The notes: a model not told the origin generated them from the letters alone. DNA of 64,000 bases from Cyanobacteria bacterium PR.3.49 (GCA_013997645.1 PNKB01000002.1:1-64000), one strand, 5' to 3'; counted from the first letter of the stretch, positions 34,997 through 44,125 are shown. Translations and numbers: made by a program.

Positions 34997-37093
34997 ATGG
35001 CTACCCAAGCCATGACCGACTATATCCCGCAAGTTTCGCTGCAGAAAAACAATGCTGTAGTTCTTGTCACTCGCCCGACACTGCCTGATCTCGGCATCGA
35101 CACTATCGCCAAACTGATCCAGAAAAACAGCGTTCCGCAAGCATCAATCGATGCCGGCATGGGTGGTTCGCTGGCGGAATTGGACCTGGCGATGGTGCTG
35201 CAAACCATCACAAACGCGCGCAAAGAGGGCATTCTCGTCATCACCGATGAGCGCAACAGGACCATCGCCCGCATCTTCTGCCAGGACGGCAAGGTGCTTC
35301 ACGCCCTGTACGGAGGGCTCGTCAACGAGTACGCGCTCTACCAGATATTCGAGTCCAAGCTGGACGGTAATTTCCACTTCCGCTCGGCAAAACAACCGGA
35401 CTGGCTGCATCGCCGCCCGATTCACCGCCCTGCCGACATGCTTTTAATCGAGTCGCACCGCCGGTTGGACGAGCTGCCGAAATTGCAGCAGGAAGTGGGC
35501 GGCGCCGGAGCGCTCTGGCTGCGCGTTGCACCGGAGCTGAACACGGCAAAACTGAGCGGAGATTCACTCGAGCGAGCCAAGGCGCTGTGGCCCGTACTGG
35601 ACGGAACAACCCCGGCCAGTGAGCTCTGGCGTGTGGCGGGGCTTGATGATTATGCTGTTTTTCAAACTCTTGGCGAATTGCAGCAAAGCATGCAAATCCA
35701 TCGTCAGGAGCCGCAGAAGGGCACTTATAATCGCAACATCGCCAATATTCCTATTGCGGTTCAAATACAGCTCAAGCCTTATGACGAGATTGAAAACGTC
35801 ACCGTCGACCCGCTTCAGGGCCGGCCGTACATGCGCAAAGGCAGTCTGCTGGGCAGTCTTCGCGAAGCTGATCCCAACCACCTGGTGCACAATCTCGTGC
35901 TGCCGCCCGAGGCATCAGGCAGTCCGATGTTCAAGGACGGGCACGTGATCGGTATGCACTGCGGTTCGCTGCCGCCTGAGCCTGACACGAGCGACGGCAC
36001 CCGCCTGCAGCAAATGCTTTGGGTGGACGTGATTATGCAATGCCTGATTCAGGCAGGCGAGTCCAATCTGGCGCGCAAACTCAGCCAGAGCGCGATTGAT
36101 ATCCCGAAGGCAGCCAACGGTGCTCCCGCGGCCAAACCAGGCTGTTCGGAAGTCGCTCGTGTAAACTGCTCTAAGTGCGGCGCATCGCACCTGGAATCTT
36201 CGAGATTCTGCAAGACTTGCGGGCAGAAACTTATTTCAGATCTGGAATTCAAGCCAAGGAAGGCGGCTTTCGTGAATAGTACCCTGATAATGGTTTTACT
36301 CATGGTCGCCATCAGCGCGGGCACGGTGATGGTTTTGGCTCGCGCGCCTCACCCGCACGTTCTTTCCACCGATTTTGTCATGAAGCCGGAAATCCCCTGG
36401 GTGGCGTTGGAAGGCAAGTTCAACGACCCGAGAAAGGGCAAGGCCAAGGTTTTTCAGCTCTACAAGCCGGGCGAGGTTCTGAACAACGGCGTCAATTTCT
36501 ACATCAAAGTAAGTGTGGACGAACCTTCGTACATTTATGTTTTCCACCAATCCAGCTCCGGCTCCGACATAGACACCCTCTTTCCGCCCTCGCAGGAAGA
36601 CCTGGCCAGAGAGAAGGCTGAAGAAGAAAAAGCTAAAGGTGAGGACTCGAAAGGCAAGGACGGCAAGCCGGCAGCACCGCCCGCCGCCAAGGACGCCCAC
36701 AAGCACGCCACCGAGTTTCTTCTCCAACCCAACGACTTTTTCACCTGCCCGCCCAATCTGGAAACCAATTTTTCCAACGCCGACGTCAAACAGGAGAAAA
36801 ACAACGTCCAGGAGTGCTACGCCCTGGCCGGCTCGCCTGGGGCGGAAACTATGATCGTTATGGCGACCCACTATCCGATTACGATTTATGGTGACCAGCC
36901 AGCCATAAACGACCTCTACAAGAAGGCTAACGGCTATTTAGAAAAATATGAGCCAACTTCCGGAATAGAAATTGAGGCCGACCTCCTAAAACCTGGACTG
37001 TTGGCCGTAGAGAAGAGAAGTTCAGGGACATCATCGACTCAACACCAACGCAACTCGGTATTTCTGACCCGTCTTGCAGTCCGACATAGATGA
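34997..37093 (+). CDS. Trypsin-like/DUF4388/zinc-ribbon/DUF4384 membrane protein
   Basis: The 698-residue frame from the internal ATG begins inside a protease-like domain that starts further upstream. NNAVVLVTR sits where the catalytic Asp strand is expected, with Asn for Asp. LPPEASGSPMFKDGHVIGMH carries the Ser. Inserted between them is a DUF4388 (PATAN) domain (GSLAELDLAMVLQTI, ILVITDERNRTIARIFCQDGKVLHALYG). Then come a double zinc knuckle (CSKCGASHLESSRFCKTCG), one transmembrane helix (LIMVLLMVAISAGTVMVLA) and a DUF4384-like extracytoplasmic domain with a charged Lys/Glu insert. This links a cytoplasmic sensor to the periplasm. It is followed at 37133 by a secreted DUF4384 protein, probably its partner. 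Confidence 0.8.
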   Translation: MATQAMTDYIPQVSLQKNNAVVLVTRPTLPDLGIDTIAKLIQKNSVPQASIDAGMGGSLAELDLAMVLQTITNARKEGILVITDERNRTIARIFCQDGKVLHALYGGLVNEYALYQIFESKLDGNFHFRSAKQPDWLHRRPIHRPADMLLIESHRRLDELPKLQQEVGGAGALWLRVAPELNTAKLSGDSLERAKALWPVLDGTTPASELWRVAGLDDYAVFQTLGELQQSMQIHRQEPQKGTYNRNIANIPIAVQIQLKPYDEIENVTVDPLQGRPYMRKGSLLGSLREADPNHLVHNLVLPPEASGSPMFKDGHVIGMHCGSLPPEPDTSDGTRLQQMLWVDVIMQCLIQAGESNLARKLSQSAIDIPKAANGAPAAKPGCSEVARVNCSKCGASHLESSRFCKTCGQKLISDLEFKPRKAAFVNSTLIMVLLMVAISAGTVMVLARAPHPHVLSTDFVMKPEIPWVALEGKFNDPRKGKAKVFQLYKPGEVLNNGVNFYIKVSVDEPSYIYVFHQSSSGSDIDTLFPPSQEDLAREKAEEEKAKGEDSKGKDGKPAAPPAAKDAHKHATEFLLQPNDFFTCPPNLETNFSNADVKQEKNNVQECYALAGSPGAETMIVMATHYPITIYGDQPAINDLYKKANGYLEKYEPTSGIEIEADLLKPGLLAVEKRSSGTSSTQHQRNSVFLTRLAVRHR

Positions 37094-37132
37094 GCCGGTT
37101 GTGCAAGAATGAGAGTAGATGGAGGATTAGTA

Positions 37133-38044
37133 ATGTATTTCCGTAAAAGCCTTCCCATTTTATTGAGCGCCCTTGCGCTGGCGGCGATTCCGTCGTTTGC
37201 AATGACGCCAAAGGACTTGGAAGATGCTAAAGGCATCTTTCGTGACGGGCTGGATAATCCGAAAGATGTAAAAAGTACCGGCGTTCAATACTGGATTGAA
37301 TTGAAACGCGGCTCTCAGCACGTCCGGGTGAGCAACCAGTACCCGTTCAAGACCGGCGACCAGGTGAGATTTCACGTCACTCCTAATATAGATGGATATG
37401 CGTATGTCCTTCTTAAGAGCGGCAGCCGCGGTGAGCGCGCAGTGCTTTTCCCTAACGAGAAAGCCGGCGAAAGCAACTCTGTAGCTCGCGGCAAGGAAAT
37501 TCTCATCCCGGGCGACGGGTCGTATCTCTGCTTCGACAATAATCCGGGCACCGAGAAGCTCTCGCTTGTCGTTTCGCGCACCCCGATTAATGCCACCGCT
37601 TACCTCGACAATGAAGCGCCAGTGATGATTGCTTCGGTTGAAGGCGGCAGCAAGGACTTGATCCCGACCAAAGTGTACGTCTCGTATGGCGTTCCTCATG
37701 GCAGACCGATTGGCGAGAAAGAAGAGCTGATCGCCACTGCTGTCCACGAGAAGAAGCCTTTCGAGCCGGCCGCTACTCCGTCCGTTGTGAAAGAGCCGGC
37801 GGTCAAAAAAGTGACGACCGTGAAGAAAACCACGACCGTTGCCAAAAAGCCCCCGGTTGAGAAAAAGCCGGTGCGTATCGCGCATGTTCAGCACAGCACG
37901 TCCACTCACCACTCCAGTCACAGCGGCAGCGGACGCATCGAAGGACGCGTGCAAGTTGACTCCCAGAGCGACTCGGCAGTAACGACTGTCGTTCAAAGAG
38001 ACAGCAATGCGCTGCAGTTGGACGTGACTTTGGACCACAACTAA
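37133..38044 (+). CDS. Secreted DUF4384 protein
   Basis: The ATG at 37133 follows GGAGG at good spacing; a shorter upstream extension is unlikely. A signal peptide (ILLSALALAAIPSFA) precedes a DUF4384 domain: VQYWIELKRGSQH, FKTGDQVRFHVTP, YAYVLLKSGS, and FDNNPGTEKLSLVVS, nearly the same as in the hydrolase at 14620. The C-terminal third is Lys/Thr/Val-rich low complexity (KKVTTVKKTTTVAKK), then a His/Ser-rich segment. The gene starts 40 bases after the membrane DUF4384 protein, so they are probably cotranscribed. It ends before a strong terminator. Probable surface or periplasmic adaptor. Confidence 0.85.
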   Translation: MYFRKSLPILLSALALAAIPSFAMTPKDLEDAKGIFRDGLDNPKDVKSTGVQYWIELKRGSQHVRVSNQYPFKTGDQVRFHVTPNIDGYAYVLLKSGSRGERAVLFPNEKAGESNSVARGKEILIPGDGSYLCFDNNPGTEKLSLVVSRTPINATAYLDNEAPVMIASVEGGSKDLIPTKVYVSYGVPHGRPIGEKEELIATAVHEKKPFEPAATPSVVKEPAVKKVTTVKKTTTVAKKPPVEKKPVRIAHVQHSTSTHHSSHSGSGRIEGRVQVDSQSDSAVTTVVQRDSNALQLDVTLDHN

Positions 38045-38079
38045 GTCGCCAATTCACCCGCAATCGCGGACCATGATTT

Positions 38080-38113
38080 AAGGGGTTGAACCGAGTGTTC
38101 GGCCCCTTTTCTC
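38080..38113 (+). terminator. Rho-independent terminator
   Basis: GGGGTTGAAC pairs with GTTCGGCCCC (with two G-T pairs) around a CGAGT loop, flanked by AA and followed by TTTTCTCTT. It closes the DUF4384 pair. Confidence 0.9.
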
Positions 38114-38459
38114 TTGACCGGACCGCGCATGCGAAACTTTCGGTTGCATTTCAAGCCGGGCCAATTCAGTTGATTTGATACGCGATCGAGATTAAATCAG
38201 CGTCTTTGCGAAACTTTGATGGGCTGCATTTGATATATACGTTTGCGTTGCCAGTAGATCGAGCCCCGATTTCGTGTGCGTTTTCAGCCACGATAAGCCG
38301 CTTATACTGCCGTTTTCGCTGATTGAGAACAGACTAGACATGTCTCATTAAACTCAATAAACTTTTGTCTTAACCAGTCCTTAAACCGCTCAACAGGATG
38401 ATGTCAGTCATCTTGGATGGAAAGAAGTTTCAAGACAGTTGGAGTTCAAATAGGCAATC
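38114..38459. other. Intergenic stretch without a gene
   Basis: No coding frame is convincing. Two imperfect copies of GCGAAACTTT followed by GG and TGCATTT occur near 38129 and 38204. A -10-like TTATACT at about 38302 may drive the small membrane gene at 38460. Confidence 0.4.
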
Positions 38460-38591
38460 ATGATTTGGGTCTTTTCCCTGCTTTTGTGTCTGGCGCTGGG
38501 GCTTTGCGTTCTTTGCGTGGTCTTCCCCGATATGCTCGCACCGTTTTTGATTGATCACTGGAAGAAGCACTTCGAATACTGGCGTAACTAA
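38460..38591 (+). CDS. Small membrane protein, 43 residues
   Basis: ATG at 38460 gives MIWVFSLLLCLALGLCVLCV followed by a short amphipathic tail ending HWKKHFEYWRN. The single hydrophobic helix holds three Cys. The tail is rich in aromatic and basic residues and should lie on the membrane surface. No strong ribosome site. Unknown role; another small membrane gene follows at 38787. Confidence 0.5.
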   Translation: MIWVFSLLLCLALGLCVLCVVFPDMLAPFLIDHWKKHFEYWRN

Positions 38592-38786
38592 GAATTTGAT
38601 CAGCAGCGGCTTTCCGCCGCGCAGCAAACATTTTTTGAAAAGGGCATGGAAAGACGGTTTTTATAGAACCGCCAGCCTCCTCTTGACTGCATTACAGAAT
38701 AATAAGCGTGTAGATTGGCGGTTTTCACTTCTTCTTAACCGCTGCGATGTATATAATCTGAAGCATTGTCAAGCAGGAGACACCAA

Positions 38787-38960
38787 ATGCCCGGCACAGC
38801 TTGCGGACTATTCATCATCGACTTTATCGCCAGACCTTTTGCAAAGATCTACGAAAAGATGCCTGAAGTCATGTTCTTGGCTCTGTTTCTGCTGTACGCG
38901 CCGATCATCTATTTGGTTTTGAAGACTTCATTTTTCAACAAAGAATATCAACAACGCTGA
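38787..38960 (+). CDS. Small membrane protein, 57 residues
   Basis: AGGAGACACC precedes the ATG at 38787, a strong ribosome site. The protein starts MPGTACGLFIIDFIARPFA, has an amphipathic N-terminal half and one transmembrane helix (VMFLALFLLYAPIIYLVLK), and ends NKEYQQR. I do not recognise it. It lies convergent with a lipoprotein gene. Confidence 0.65.
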   Translation: MPGTACGLFIIDFIARPFAKIYEKMPEVMFLALFLLYAPIIYLVLKTSFFNKEYQQR

Positions 38961-38976
38961 TATTTATTGTCTGGAT

Positions 38977-39441
38977 TTAGTGACCGCCGCCGCCGTGTCC
39001 GCCGCCCTTTTCGACACCGATCGGCTGCATCTGAAGCTTGTCGCTGTGCAGGTCTACGAGCCCTAAATATTGCTCGATGAAGTTGCGCACTGCGCCCGGA
39101 CCGACATCGCCTTCCATCACGTATGTGCCGTGATTGAGCGGTTTTCCTTCGTAATCGTAAGTCCAGTAGTGCACTTTCGGATTTTTGATCGGCACAGTGT
39201 TGTAGTTATAAACACGAATCCATGCGACCGGGCAATTGATGACCCAGAGCCCGGAGACGTGCCAATCAACGAGTTCCATGTAGACGTTTTTGGAAAGGTT
39301 CGCATCGACGCCCATCTCGCTTCCGCAGCTCGAAAGCAGCAATCCGCCGCTCAGCATACAGGCCATCGCAAGAGCAGAAGACAAGGCAAGAGAGAGTCTC
39401 TTCGAGACTTTGTTGACTGCCTTGGTGGATGCTGAGCACAT
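38977..39441 (-). CDS. Putative lipoprotein with His/Gly-rich C-terminus
   Basis: The start at 39441 gives MCSASTKAVNKVSKRLSLAL, an N-terminal signal with a lipobox LLSSC, so the mature protein should begin at that Cys and be anchored by lipid. The chain has about 154 residues. The mature part includes YMELVDWHVSGLWVINCP and a Tyr/Trp-rich strand region (KVHYWTYDYEGKPL) like a C2 or Ig-like beta domain. It ends GGGHGGGGH, a possible metal-binding tail. Upstream on the same strand is a 35-residue membrane peptide; the two may be cotranscribed. The frame open to 39546 overlaps that peptide and is not used. Confidence 0.7.
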   Translation of the reverse strand: MCSASTKAVNKVSKRLSLALSSALAMACMLSGGLLLSSCGSEMGVDANLSKNVYMELVDWHVSGLWVINCPVAWIRVYNYNTVPIKNPKVHYWTYDYEGKPLNHGTYVMEGDVGPGAVRNFIEQYLGLVDLHSDKLQMQPIGVEKGGGHGGGGH

Positions 39442-39475
39442 GACGCTAGGTGGCGAGTACGGTTGCGATTTCGAC

Positions 39476-39583
39476 TTAGTACACCACGCCGAGCCAACCC
39501 ATGTTGGCGCCAATGCCGAGGAACACCAGGATGGCAAAAATAACAAATAGTCCTATGAATACTGGTTCGCCGTCGGCTAACAT
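39476..39583 (-). CDS. Small membrane protein, 35 residues
   Basis: ATG at 39583 gives MLADGEPVFIGLFVIFAILV and continues as a hydrophobic helix ending MGWLGVVY. It is 35 bases before the lipoprotein start on the same strand. The sequence is compact with one helix and resembles subunit-like peptides of membrane complexes. Too short for standard gene finding. Confidence 0.5.
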   Translation of the reverse strand: MLADGEPVFIGLFVIFAILVFLGIGANMGWLGVVY

Positions 39584-39739
39584 AATCAGACCTGTAGAAT
39601 AGATGACTTGCAAAAACACGACTTGCAAAATCAGTATATGCAAAAAAACGCAGGTAGCAAGCGAGATGTGCGTATTTCCCGCATTCTTGTCGAAACATTT
39701 ATTTCAGTGGCTGAAAAGCGCCCAATCAGGTGATAAATC

Positions 39740-40966
39740 GTGGACAAAAACGAGATTCTGTTAACAAAGCCGGCGTCATCGCAATTGGATAAAACACTGG
39801 TTGCCAGCGAGTTTCCGTTTGGTCCGAAAGACCCGATGTACTTGAACACAGGCAGTTGCGGGCGGAAACCGGCATCAGTGATAGCGACCATGGAAGACGG
39901 ATGGCGCAAACTCAATCAAAACCCGACGCTGACTACGTTTTTCGAAACTCAAATTCGTGAAGATGCGCGCGCCCTGGCTGCAGAGATGTTCGGCGTCGAG
40001 CGCGATTTGCTGCTTCTTACTGAAAGCACGACGGAAGGTTTGCAGCTGATGATGCAAACCTACTTGCTGAAAGAAGGTGATGAGCTGGTCACCACCGACC
40101 ACGAGCATGGCTGCCTCAACACCATCGCCAGGCACCTGGAGGAAACGCGCGGCATTGTCGTGCGCAAACACAAAGTTCAGCCCGAGCTGGGAAGCCATCA
40201 TCATTGCCGGGGTATCGCCACTCTGGTGACGGACAAAACAAAACTAGTCGCCGTCAGTGAGATCGACTGTTTTACGGGCTGGCGGCCCAATCTTTCTTCG
40301 CTGATTGCCGAAATGCACCTGGCCGGACTTCCACTTTTAGTCGATGGTGCACACGCCCCCGGTCAAGGTCCTCTCGATGTGAGTCAGTATCACGCCTGGG
40401 TTTCCTCAGCGCATAAGTGGCTTGGTTCGCCCAACGGCATCGGTTTTGCATATTTCGATCGCCGCATAGTCGAGCAGTTAAAGCCGGTCTGGGTCGGTCA
40501 CAAACAGTTTGAAACCCGCGCCGCCAACCCGTCTGCAGTGTATTCGTTTGAGTGCCGCGGCACCGAAGACCCGGTGAAATTCCTCGGGCTGGCAGCTGCA
40601 CTCAAGCTGCAAAAGCAGCTTGGTGAGGGCAATATCGCCGCACGACAAATTGAGCTGATGCGTTATGCGCGCACGAAAATCGCAGCAGAATTGAACCCGC
40701 AATTCTTGCTTCCAGCGCCGGATGACATGCCGAAAGAAGAACTGACTGCTTTGCTCGCATTCGATTTCGAGCCCTCGCGCCTATTAGTAGACGACCTCGT
40801 ACAGGCGCTCTGGGAGCACGATCAAATATGGATCCAGCCTGATTATTTGCTGGCAACTCCCGGCCACGGCGTGCGCATCTCCTGCCACTACACGCTGACG
40901 GAAGCCGACATAGACCGCTTCGTCAAAGCCCTCTCGGCTTTCGTAAAACCGCACGCTAAGCCATAG
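39740..40966 (+). CDS. Class V aminotransferase family protein (PLP)
   Basis: A 408-residue protein starting at a GTG with CAGGTGA upstream. It has fold-type I features: LNTGSCGRKP at the start, LTESTTEGLQ binding cofactor phosphate, VDGAHAPGQGPLDV for the Asp-Ala stacking site, and Lys226 in SSAHKWLGSPNG as the Schiff-base residue. It belongs to the isopenicillin N epimerase/cysteine-desulfurase-like branch. No catalytic Cys of desulfurases stands out. The substrate is unknown. It is followed immediately by a YheT-like hydrolase, with no spacing between stop and start. Confidence 0.87.
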   Translation: MDKNEILLTKPASSQLDKTLVASEFPFGPKDPMYLNTGSCGRKPASVIATMEDGWRKLNQNPTLTTFFETQIREDARALAAEMFGVERDLLLLTESTTEGLQLMMQTYLLKEGDELVTTDHEHGCLNTIARHLEETRGIVVRKHKVQPELGSHHHCRGIATLVTDKTKLVAVSEIDCFTGWRPNLSSLIAEMHLAGLPLLVDGAHAPGQGPLDVSQYHAWVSSAHKWLGSPNGIGFAYFDRRIVEQLKPVWVGHKQFETRAANPSAVYSFECRGTEDPVKFLGLAAALKLQKQLGEGNIAARQIELMRYARTKIAAELNPQFLLPAPDDMPKEELTALLAFDFEPSRLLVDDLVQALWEHDQIWIQPDYLLATPGHGVRISCHYTLTEADIDRFVKALSAFVKPHAKP

Positions 40967-41971
40967 ATGACCGACTTCGTTCCACACCCGCTTTTGGCTC
41001 ACGCGCATCTAATGACGATTGTGCCTGGCTTTTTGCCGCGCCCGGCCAACCCGAAAAATTTGCCCGCGGGCGAGAAATGCGTTATTGAGGTGGCGCAAGG
41101 TTCTTCCGTTTTGACTTATGTACACCTGCAGCCGAATCACGGGGAGCAGCCCACGCTTTTGATTATTCACGGGCTGGAAGGCTCGAGCGAATCGGCTCAG
41201 GTGCGTGGTCTTTGCCGCAAGGCCCTGACGCAGAAAATGAACGTCGTGCGCATGAATATGCGTAATTGTGGTGGCACTCTGCATCTAAGCAACACACTCT
41301 ACAACGGCGGCATGAGCGCGGATGTAATCACTGTCGCGCGCCATTTGCAGAAGACTTTTGGCATGAAGGAAATCTTTGTGGCTGGATTCTCGCTGGGCGG
41401 CAACCTTGCGCTCAAAGCGGCAGGCGAACTGGGCGACGACGCCATTGGGCTTCTTGCCGGCGTATGCACCGTTTCGCCCTCGATCGACCTGAGCGCCAGT
41501 GTGGTGTCGCTCGGCAAAGGTATCAACAAGATATATGAAATGCACTTCCTGCGCGGTCTGACTGCCAAAATCCGTCAGAAGAGCGTTCTATTTCCTGAGA
41601 AATATGACGCCCGAATGCTCAAATTGGTAAAAACTATCAAAGATTTTGACGACAAATTCACGGCGCCGGACGGCGGCTACGGCAACGCTGACAACTACTA
41701 CAAATGCGCCAGTTCCATCAATTTCATCGAAAACATCCGCATTCCGACGCTCATCATCGCTTCAGAAGACGATCCCATCGTTCCTTTCGATTCGTTTCTT
41801 TCGGACAAACTGAAAACCAAATATGTAACGCTCCTTACCACCCAATGGGGCGGGCATACAGGCTTTCTGGGCGCCTCTTGCGAGTCCACCGGGGAGGATG
41901 GAAGCGACAGATTTTGGGCAGAACATCGGGTCGTAGCCTTTTGCCTGTGTAAAAATCCTCAAGGTGCTTAA
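40967..41971 (+). CDS. Alpha/beta hydrolase, YheT-like
   Basis: A 334-residue protein of the YheT/EMB8 family. It starts MTDFVPHPLLAHAHLMTIVPG, a segment shared with the family (HxxT). Motifs are IIHGLEGSSES, RNCGGT, nucleophile Ser in VAGFSLGGNLALK, the Asp in ASEDDPIVP and His in TQWGGHTGFLG. Members hydrolyse esters or short lipids. It is the second gene of a two-gene unit with the aminotransferase, one base from its stop. Confidence 0.88.
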   Translation: MTDFVPHPLLAHAHLMTIVPGFLPRPANPKNLPAGEKCVIEVAQGSSVLTYVHLQPNHGEQPTLLIIHGLEGSSESAQVRGLCRKALTQKMNVVRMNMRNCGGTLHLSNTLYNGGMSADVITVARHLQKTFGMKEIFVAGFSLGGNLALKAAGELGDDAIGLLAGVCTVSPSIDLSASVVSLGKGINKIYEMHFLRGLTAKIRQKSVLFPEKYDARMLKLVKTIKDFDDKFTAPDGGYGNADNYYKCASSINFIENIRIPTLIIASEDDPIVPFDSFLSDKLKTKYVTLLTTQWGGHTGFLGASCESTGEDGSDRFWAEHRVVAFCLCKNPQGA

Positions 41972-42175
41972 CCGGCAAAATCTGATAGTATCCGTCCTGT
42001 AGCCCGTGTATCCGTTCGATGCAAAGTGACTTTCGAAGGTTCACACTGACGAATCTCAATTCCAAGCGTATGTAACGGCTTAGAGACTTACTAGTTTCAT
42101 TCCATACAGAGTGTGGAAGAATTCAAGAGATATACCGGGGCAAAAGTGACAGGGAATCTGATTGGAGGATTAACC

Positions 42176-42574
42176 GTGAAGAATTTGAAAGCCTTTGCGC
42201 TCTCAGCAATCATGGCTGCTGGTCTCGTTACACCGGCGCTTGCATCTGATGATGGCGTAGAAAAAGTAGTTGATGGCTCGCTCATCGTTACCCGTATGGG
42301 TGGCTTGGGTGCAGGCATGGTGCTGGGCTGCCCGGTAGCTGTGACCCGTCAAGTCGTCAAGTCTTACAAAGACATGACCGGCGGTCTGGCTGAGAAAGTC
42401 GGCGGCAAAGATTTCGGACCTTCCTGCGCTCTCGTTAGCGTAGTGACCGTTCCTGCAGCTCTGGTATATGGCGGCGCAACCGGCATGTTCTACGGCAGCA
42501 AGAATGCATTTGTTCATGGCTTCAACGAGCCCTTCCATCCGGATTCCTTCTCTGTAGGCAAGTTGGAAGACTAG
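42176..42574 (+). CDS. Secreted glycine-rich protein of unknown function
   Basis: A GTG at 42176 follows GGAGG; the longer frame to 42113 lacks this. The product of 132 residues has a signal peptide (FALSAIMAAGLVTPALA) and two glycine-rich hydrophobic stretches (MGGLGAGMVLGCPVAVT, VVTVPAALVYGGATGMFYG) that may form membrane hairpins. Two Cys remain in the mature chain. A strong terminator follows. I know no family. Confidence 0.7.
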   Translation: MKNLKAFALSAIMAAGLVTPALASDDGVEKVVDGSLIVTRMGGLGAGMVLGCPVAVTRQVVKSYKDMTGGLAEKVGGKDFGPSCALVSVVTVPAALVYGGATGMFYGSKNAFVHGFNEPFHPDSFSVGKLED

Positions 42575-42605
42575 TGATTTAGCGGCTTCGCTAGAAAACA
42601 TTGTT

Positions 42606-42635
42606 AGGACCGGGGTTCGCTCCGGTCCTTTCGTT
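42606..42635 (+). terminator. Rho-independent terminator
   Basis: AGGACCGG pairs with CCGGTCCT around a GGTTCGCT loop region, followed by TTCGTTT. It closes the preceding secreted-protein gene. Confidence 0.85.
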
Positions 42636-42784
42636 TGGGTATATCTTTAGAACTGTTGAATTCCCCATTTTCTTTTCAGGTGCCGAGGGCGTTCTATACT
42701 GATATATAAGTTGGCGAAAACCCATTCAGTGGGTTGGCAATTTGCGCGGTTGAAAAACATTGGAAACCGAACTGGAATACAAGC

Positions 42785-43156
42785 ATGAGTGATGACAAAA
42801 ACAGCGATCTGAACATCTGGCTCGCGCGTGTGAAACAAGCTCAAACGCGAAAGGATGTTTTTCGTATTCTTGATGAATTTCGAAAGCACGAATGGACGGA
42901 TGTGCAATGTCAGACGATGTCGCACCTGTACATCAGATTAATCGATTTGATGCCGCCCGAAGAAGGCGGCGATTTGGAAGTCGCCTCCGTATCAATCGCT
43001 GATGATACCGCAAGTGGTGCAGCCGCCGATGCTGCCGCTGGAGCCGCCTCTGGTGCTGCTGTTGCTTCTGGTGCCGCTGCAACAGGGGCAGAAGAGGGCG
43101 GCGAGCCGAAGAAGGCAGTCATTAACGAGGGACCCGTCTGGTACGAGAAGATGTAG
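42785..43156 (+). CDS. Hypothetical protein with Ala/Gly-rich tail
   Basis: A protein of 123 residues starting MSDDKNSDLNIWLARVKQAQ. The N-terminal 60 residues look like a small helical bundle (TRKDVFRILDEFRKHEW, MSHLYIRLIDLMPP). The remainder is Ala/Gly/Ser low complexity (SGAAADAAAGAASGAAV) with acidic ends. The next gene starts four bases after its stop, so they are coupled. Unrecognised. Confidence 0.65.
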   Translation: MSDDKNSDLNIWLARVKQAQTRKDVFRILDEFRKHEWTDVQCQTMSHLYIRLIDLMPPEEGGDLEVASVSIADDTASGAAADAAAGAASGAAVASGAAATGAEEGGEPKKAVINEGPVWYEKM

Positions 43157-43160
43157 GCTT

Positions 43161-44114
43161 GTGGCCAAGAAGAAGGATAAACAGCAAAAGAAATTAGGAC
43201 CGCCGAAGGCAGAGATTTCTGCATCTTCACCGGCGGATCATTTACCTGCCAAAAATCCTGGCGAAATTTCCTGCATGGAGTTTGCCACTACCCCTAGTGC
43301 GACACCTGTTGCTGAATCCGATGCGAAAGAAAACGCACAGAATTCTGATATCGCCGATATGTGCTCGGATCTGGTTAACGAACCATTCTTTGTCGATGAA
43401 GAGAGCGACGCTGCCGATGCATTGAACTTGTGGGCGGAGGCGACTACCTCGGCAGAAATTATGATGACGTCATCGTCGGACACATTAGCAACTGACATGT
43501 CAGGTGAAGCAACTGATTTATCCGAAAAGGATACCGACACGTCAGAGGAATTGCCGGTTATAAAACTCGTAGAAGTGACTATGACTTCGTCATCCAACAA
43601 TCTTGCGGTGATTTCCTCGGAAAATGAACTCTCAGAGATTCCGTCCGACAAAGACTTGGCTGTGGCTTCCGCAAGTAATGTGCCGATCTCATATTCGGAT
43701 GATGACGAAGTTGCAAGCCAGGTCTATGCCCAGGATGTGCGTGAGATTACCACCGAACAAGGTGTGGTTTCCGACCTGGTGGCACAGCAGTTGAAGCAGA
43801 TGTTTGAAGAGGGCGGCGCGACTGCCACTTGCGCTTCTGCCGGCTCTTTCACCGGCACGCATTCGATGAATTTGAACGTCAAGGCTGGGGCAGTCGACAT
43901 GAATCTTTCAACAGTCACCGAAGCGAATCAAGAGCTTGTTGAGCTGAAAGCGCAGATTGAACTGCAGCAAAAGCTGCTTGCCGAATCACAAACACGGCTT
44001 GATGCAGCTAATCAGCGCATTGGATTCTTGGAAGCGGAGATCGCGCAAAAGAACAGAATTTTGGAAGAAAAACTGGAGCAAAGCAGTTGGCTTAGATCAC
44101 TTTTCGGACTTTAG
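43161..44114 (+). CDS. Acidic Ser/Thr-rich protein with C-terminal coiled coil
   Basis: A GTG at 43161 gives MAKKKDKQQKKLGPP, about 317 residues. The frame to 43002 overlaps the preceding gene and is not needed. A basic N-terminus is followed by a long acidic low-complexity region with repeated MTSSS, TDLSEKDTD and SENELSEI runs. A heptad-rich coiled coil (ELVELKAQIELQQKLLAES) ends the protein with a hydrophobic SWLRSLFGL. It resembles disordered scaffold proteins. It sits four bases after one gene and eleven before another of the same strand. Confidence 0.65.
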   Translation: MAKKKDKQQKKLGPPKAEISASSPADHLPAKNPGEISCMEFATTPSATPVAESDAKENAQNSDIADMCSDLVNEPFFVDEESDAADALNLWAEATTSAEIMMTSSSDTLATDMSGEATDLSEKDTDTSEELPVIKLVEVTMTSSSNNLAVISSENELSEIPSDKDLAVASASNVPISYSDDDEVASQVYAQDVREITTEQGVVSDLVAQQLKQMFEEGGATATCASAGSFTGTHSMNLNVKAGAVDMNLSTVTEANQELVELKAQIELQQKLLAESQTRLDAANQRIGFLEAEIAQKNRILEEKLEQSSWLRSLFGL

Positions 44115-44125
44115 TAATTAGACAA

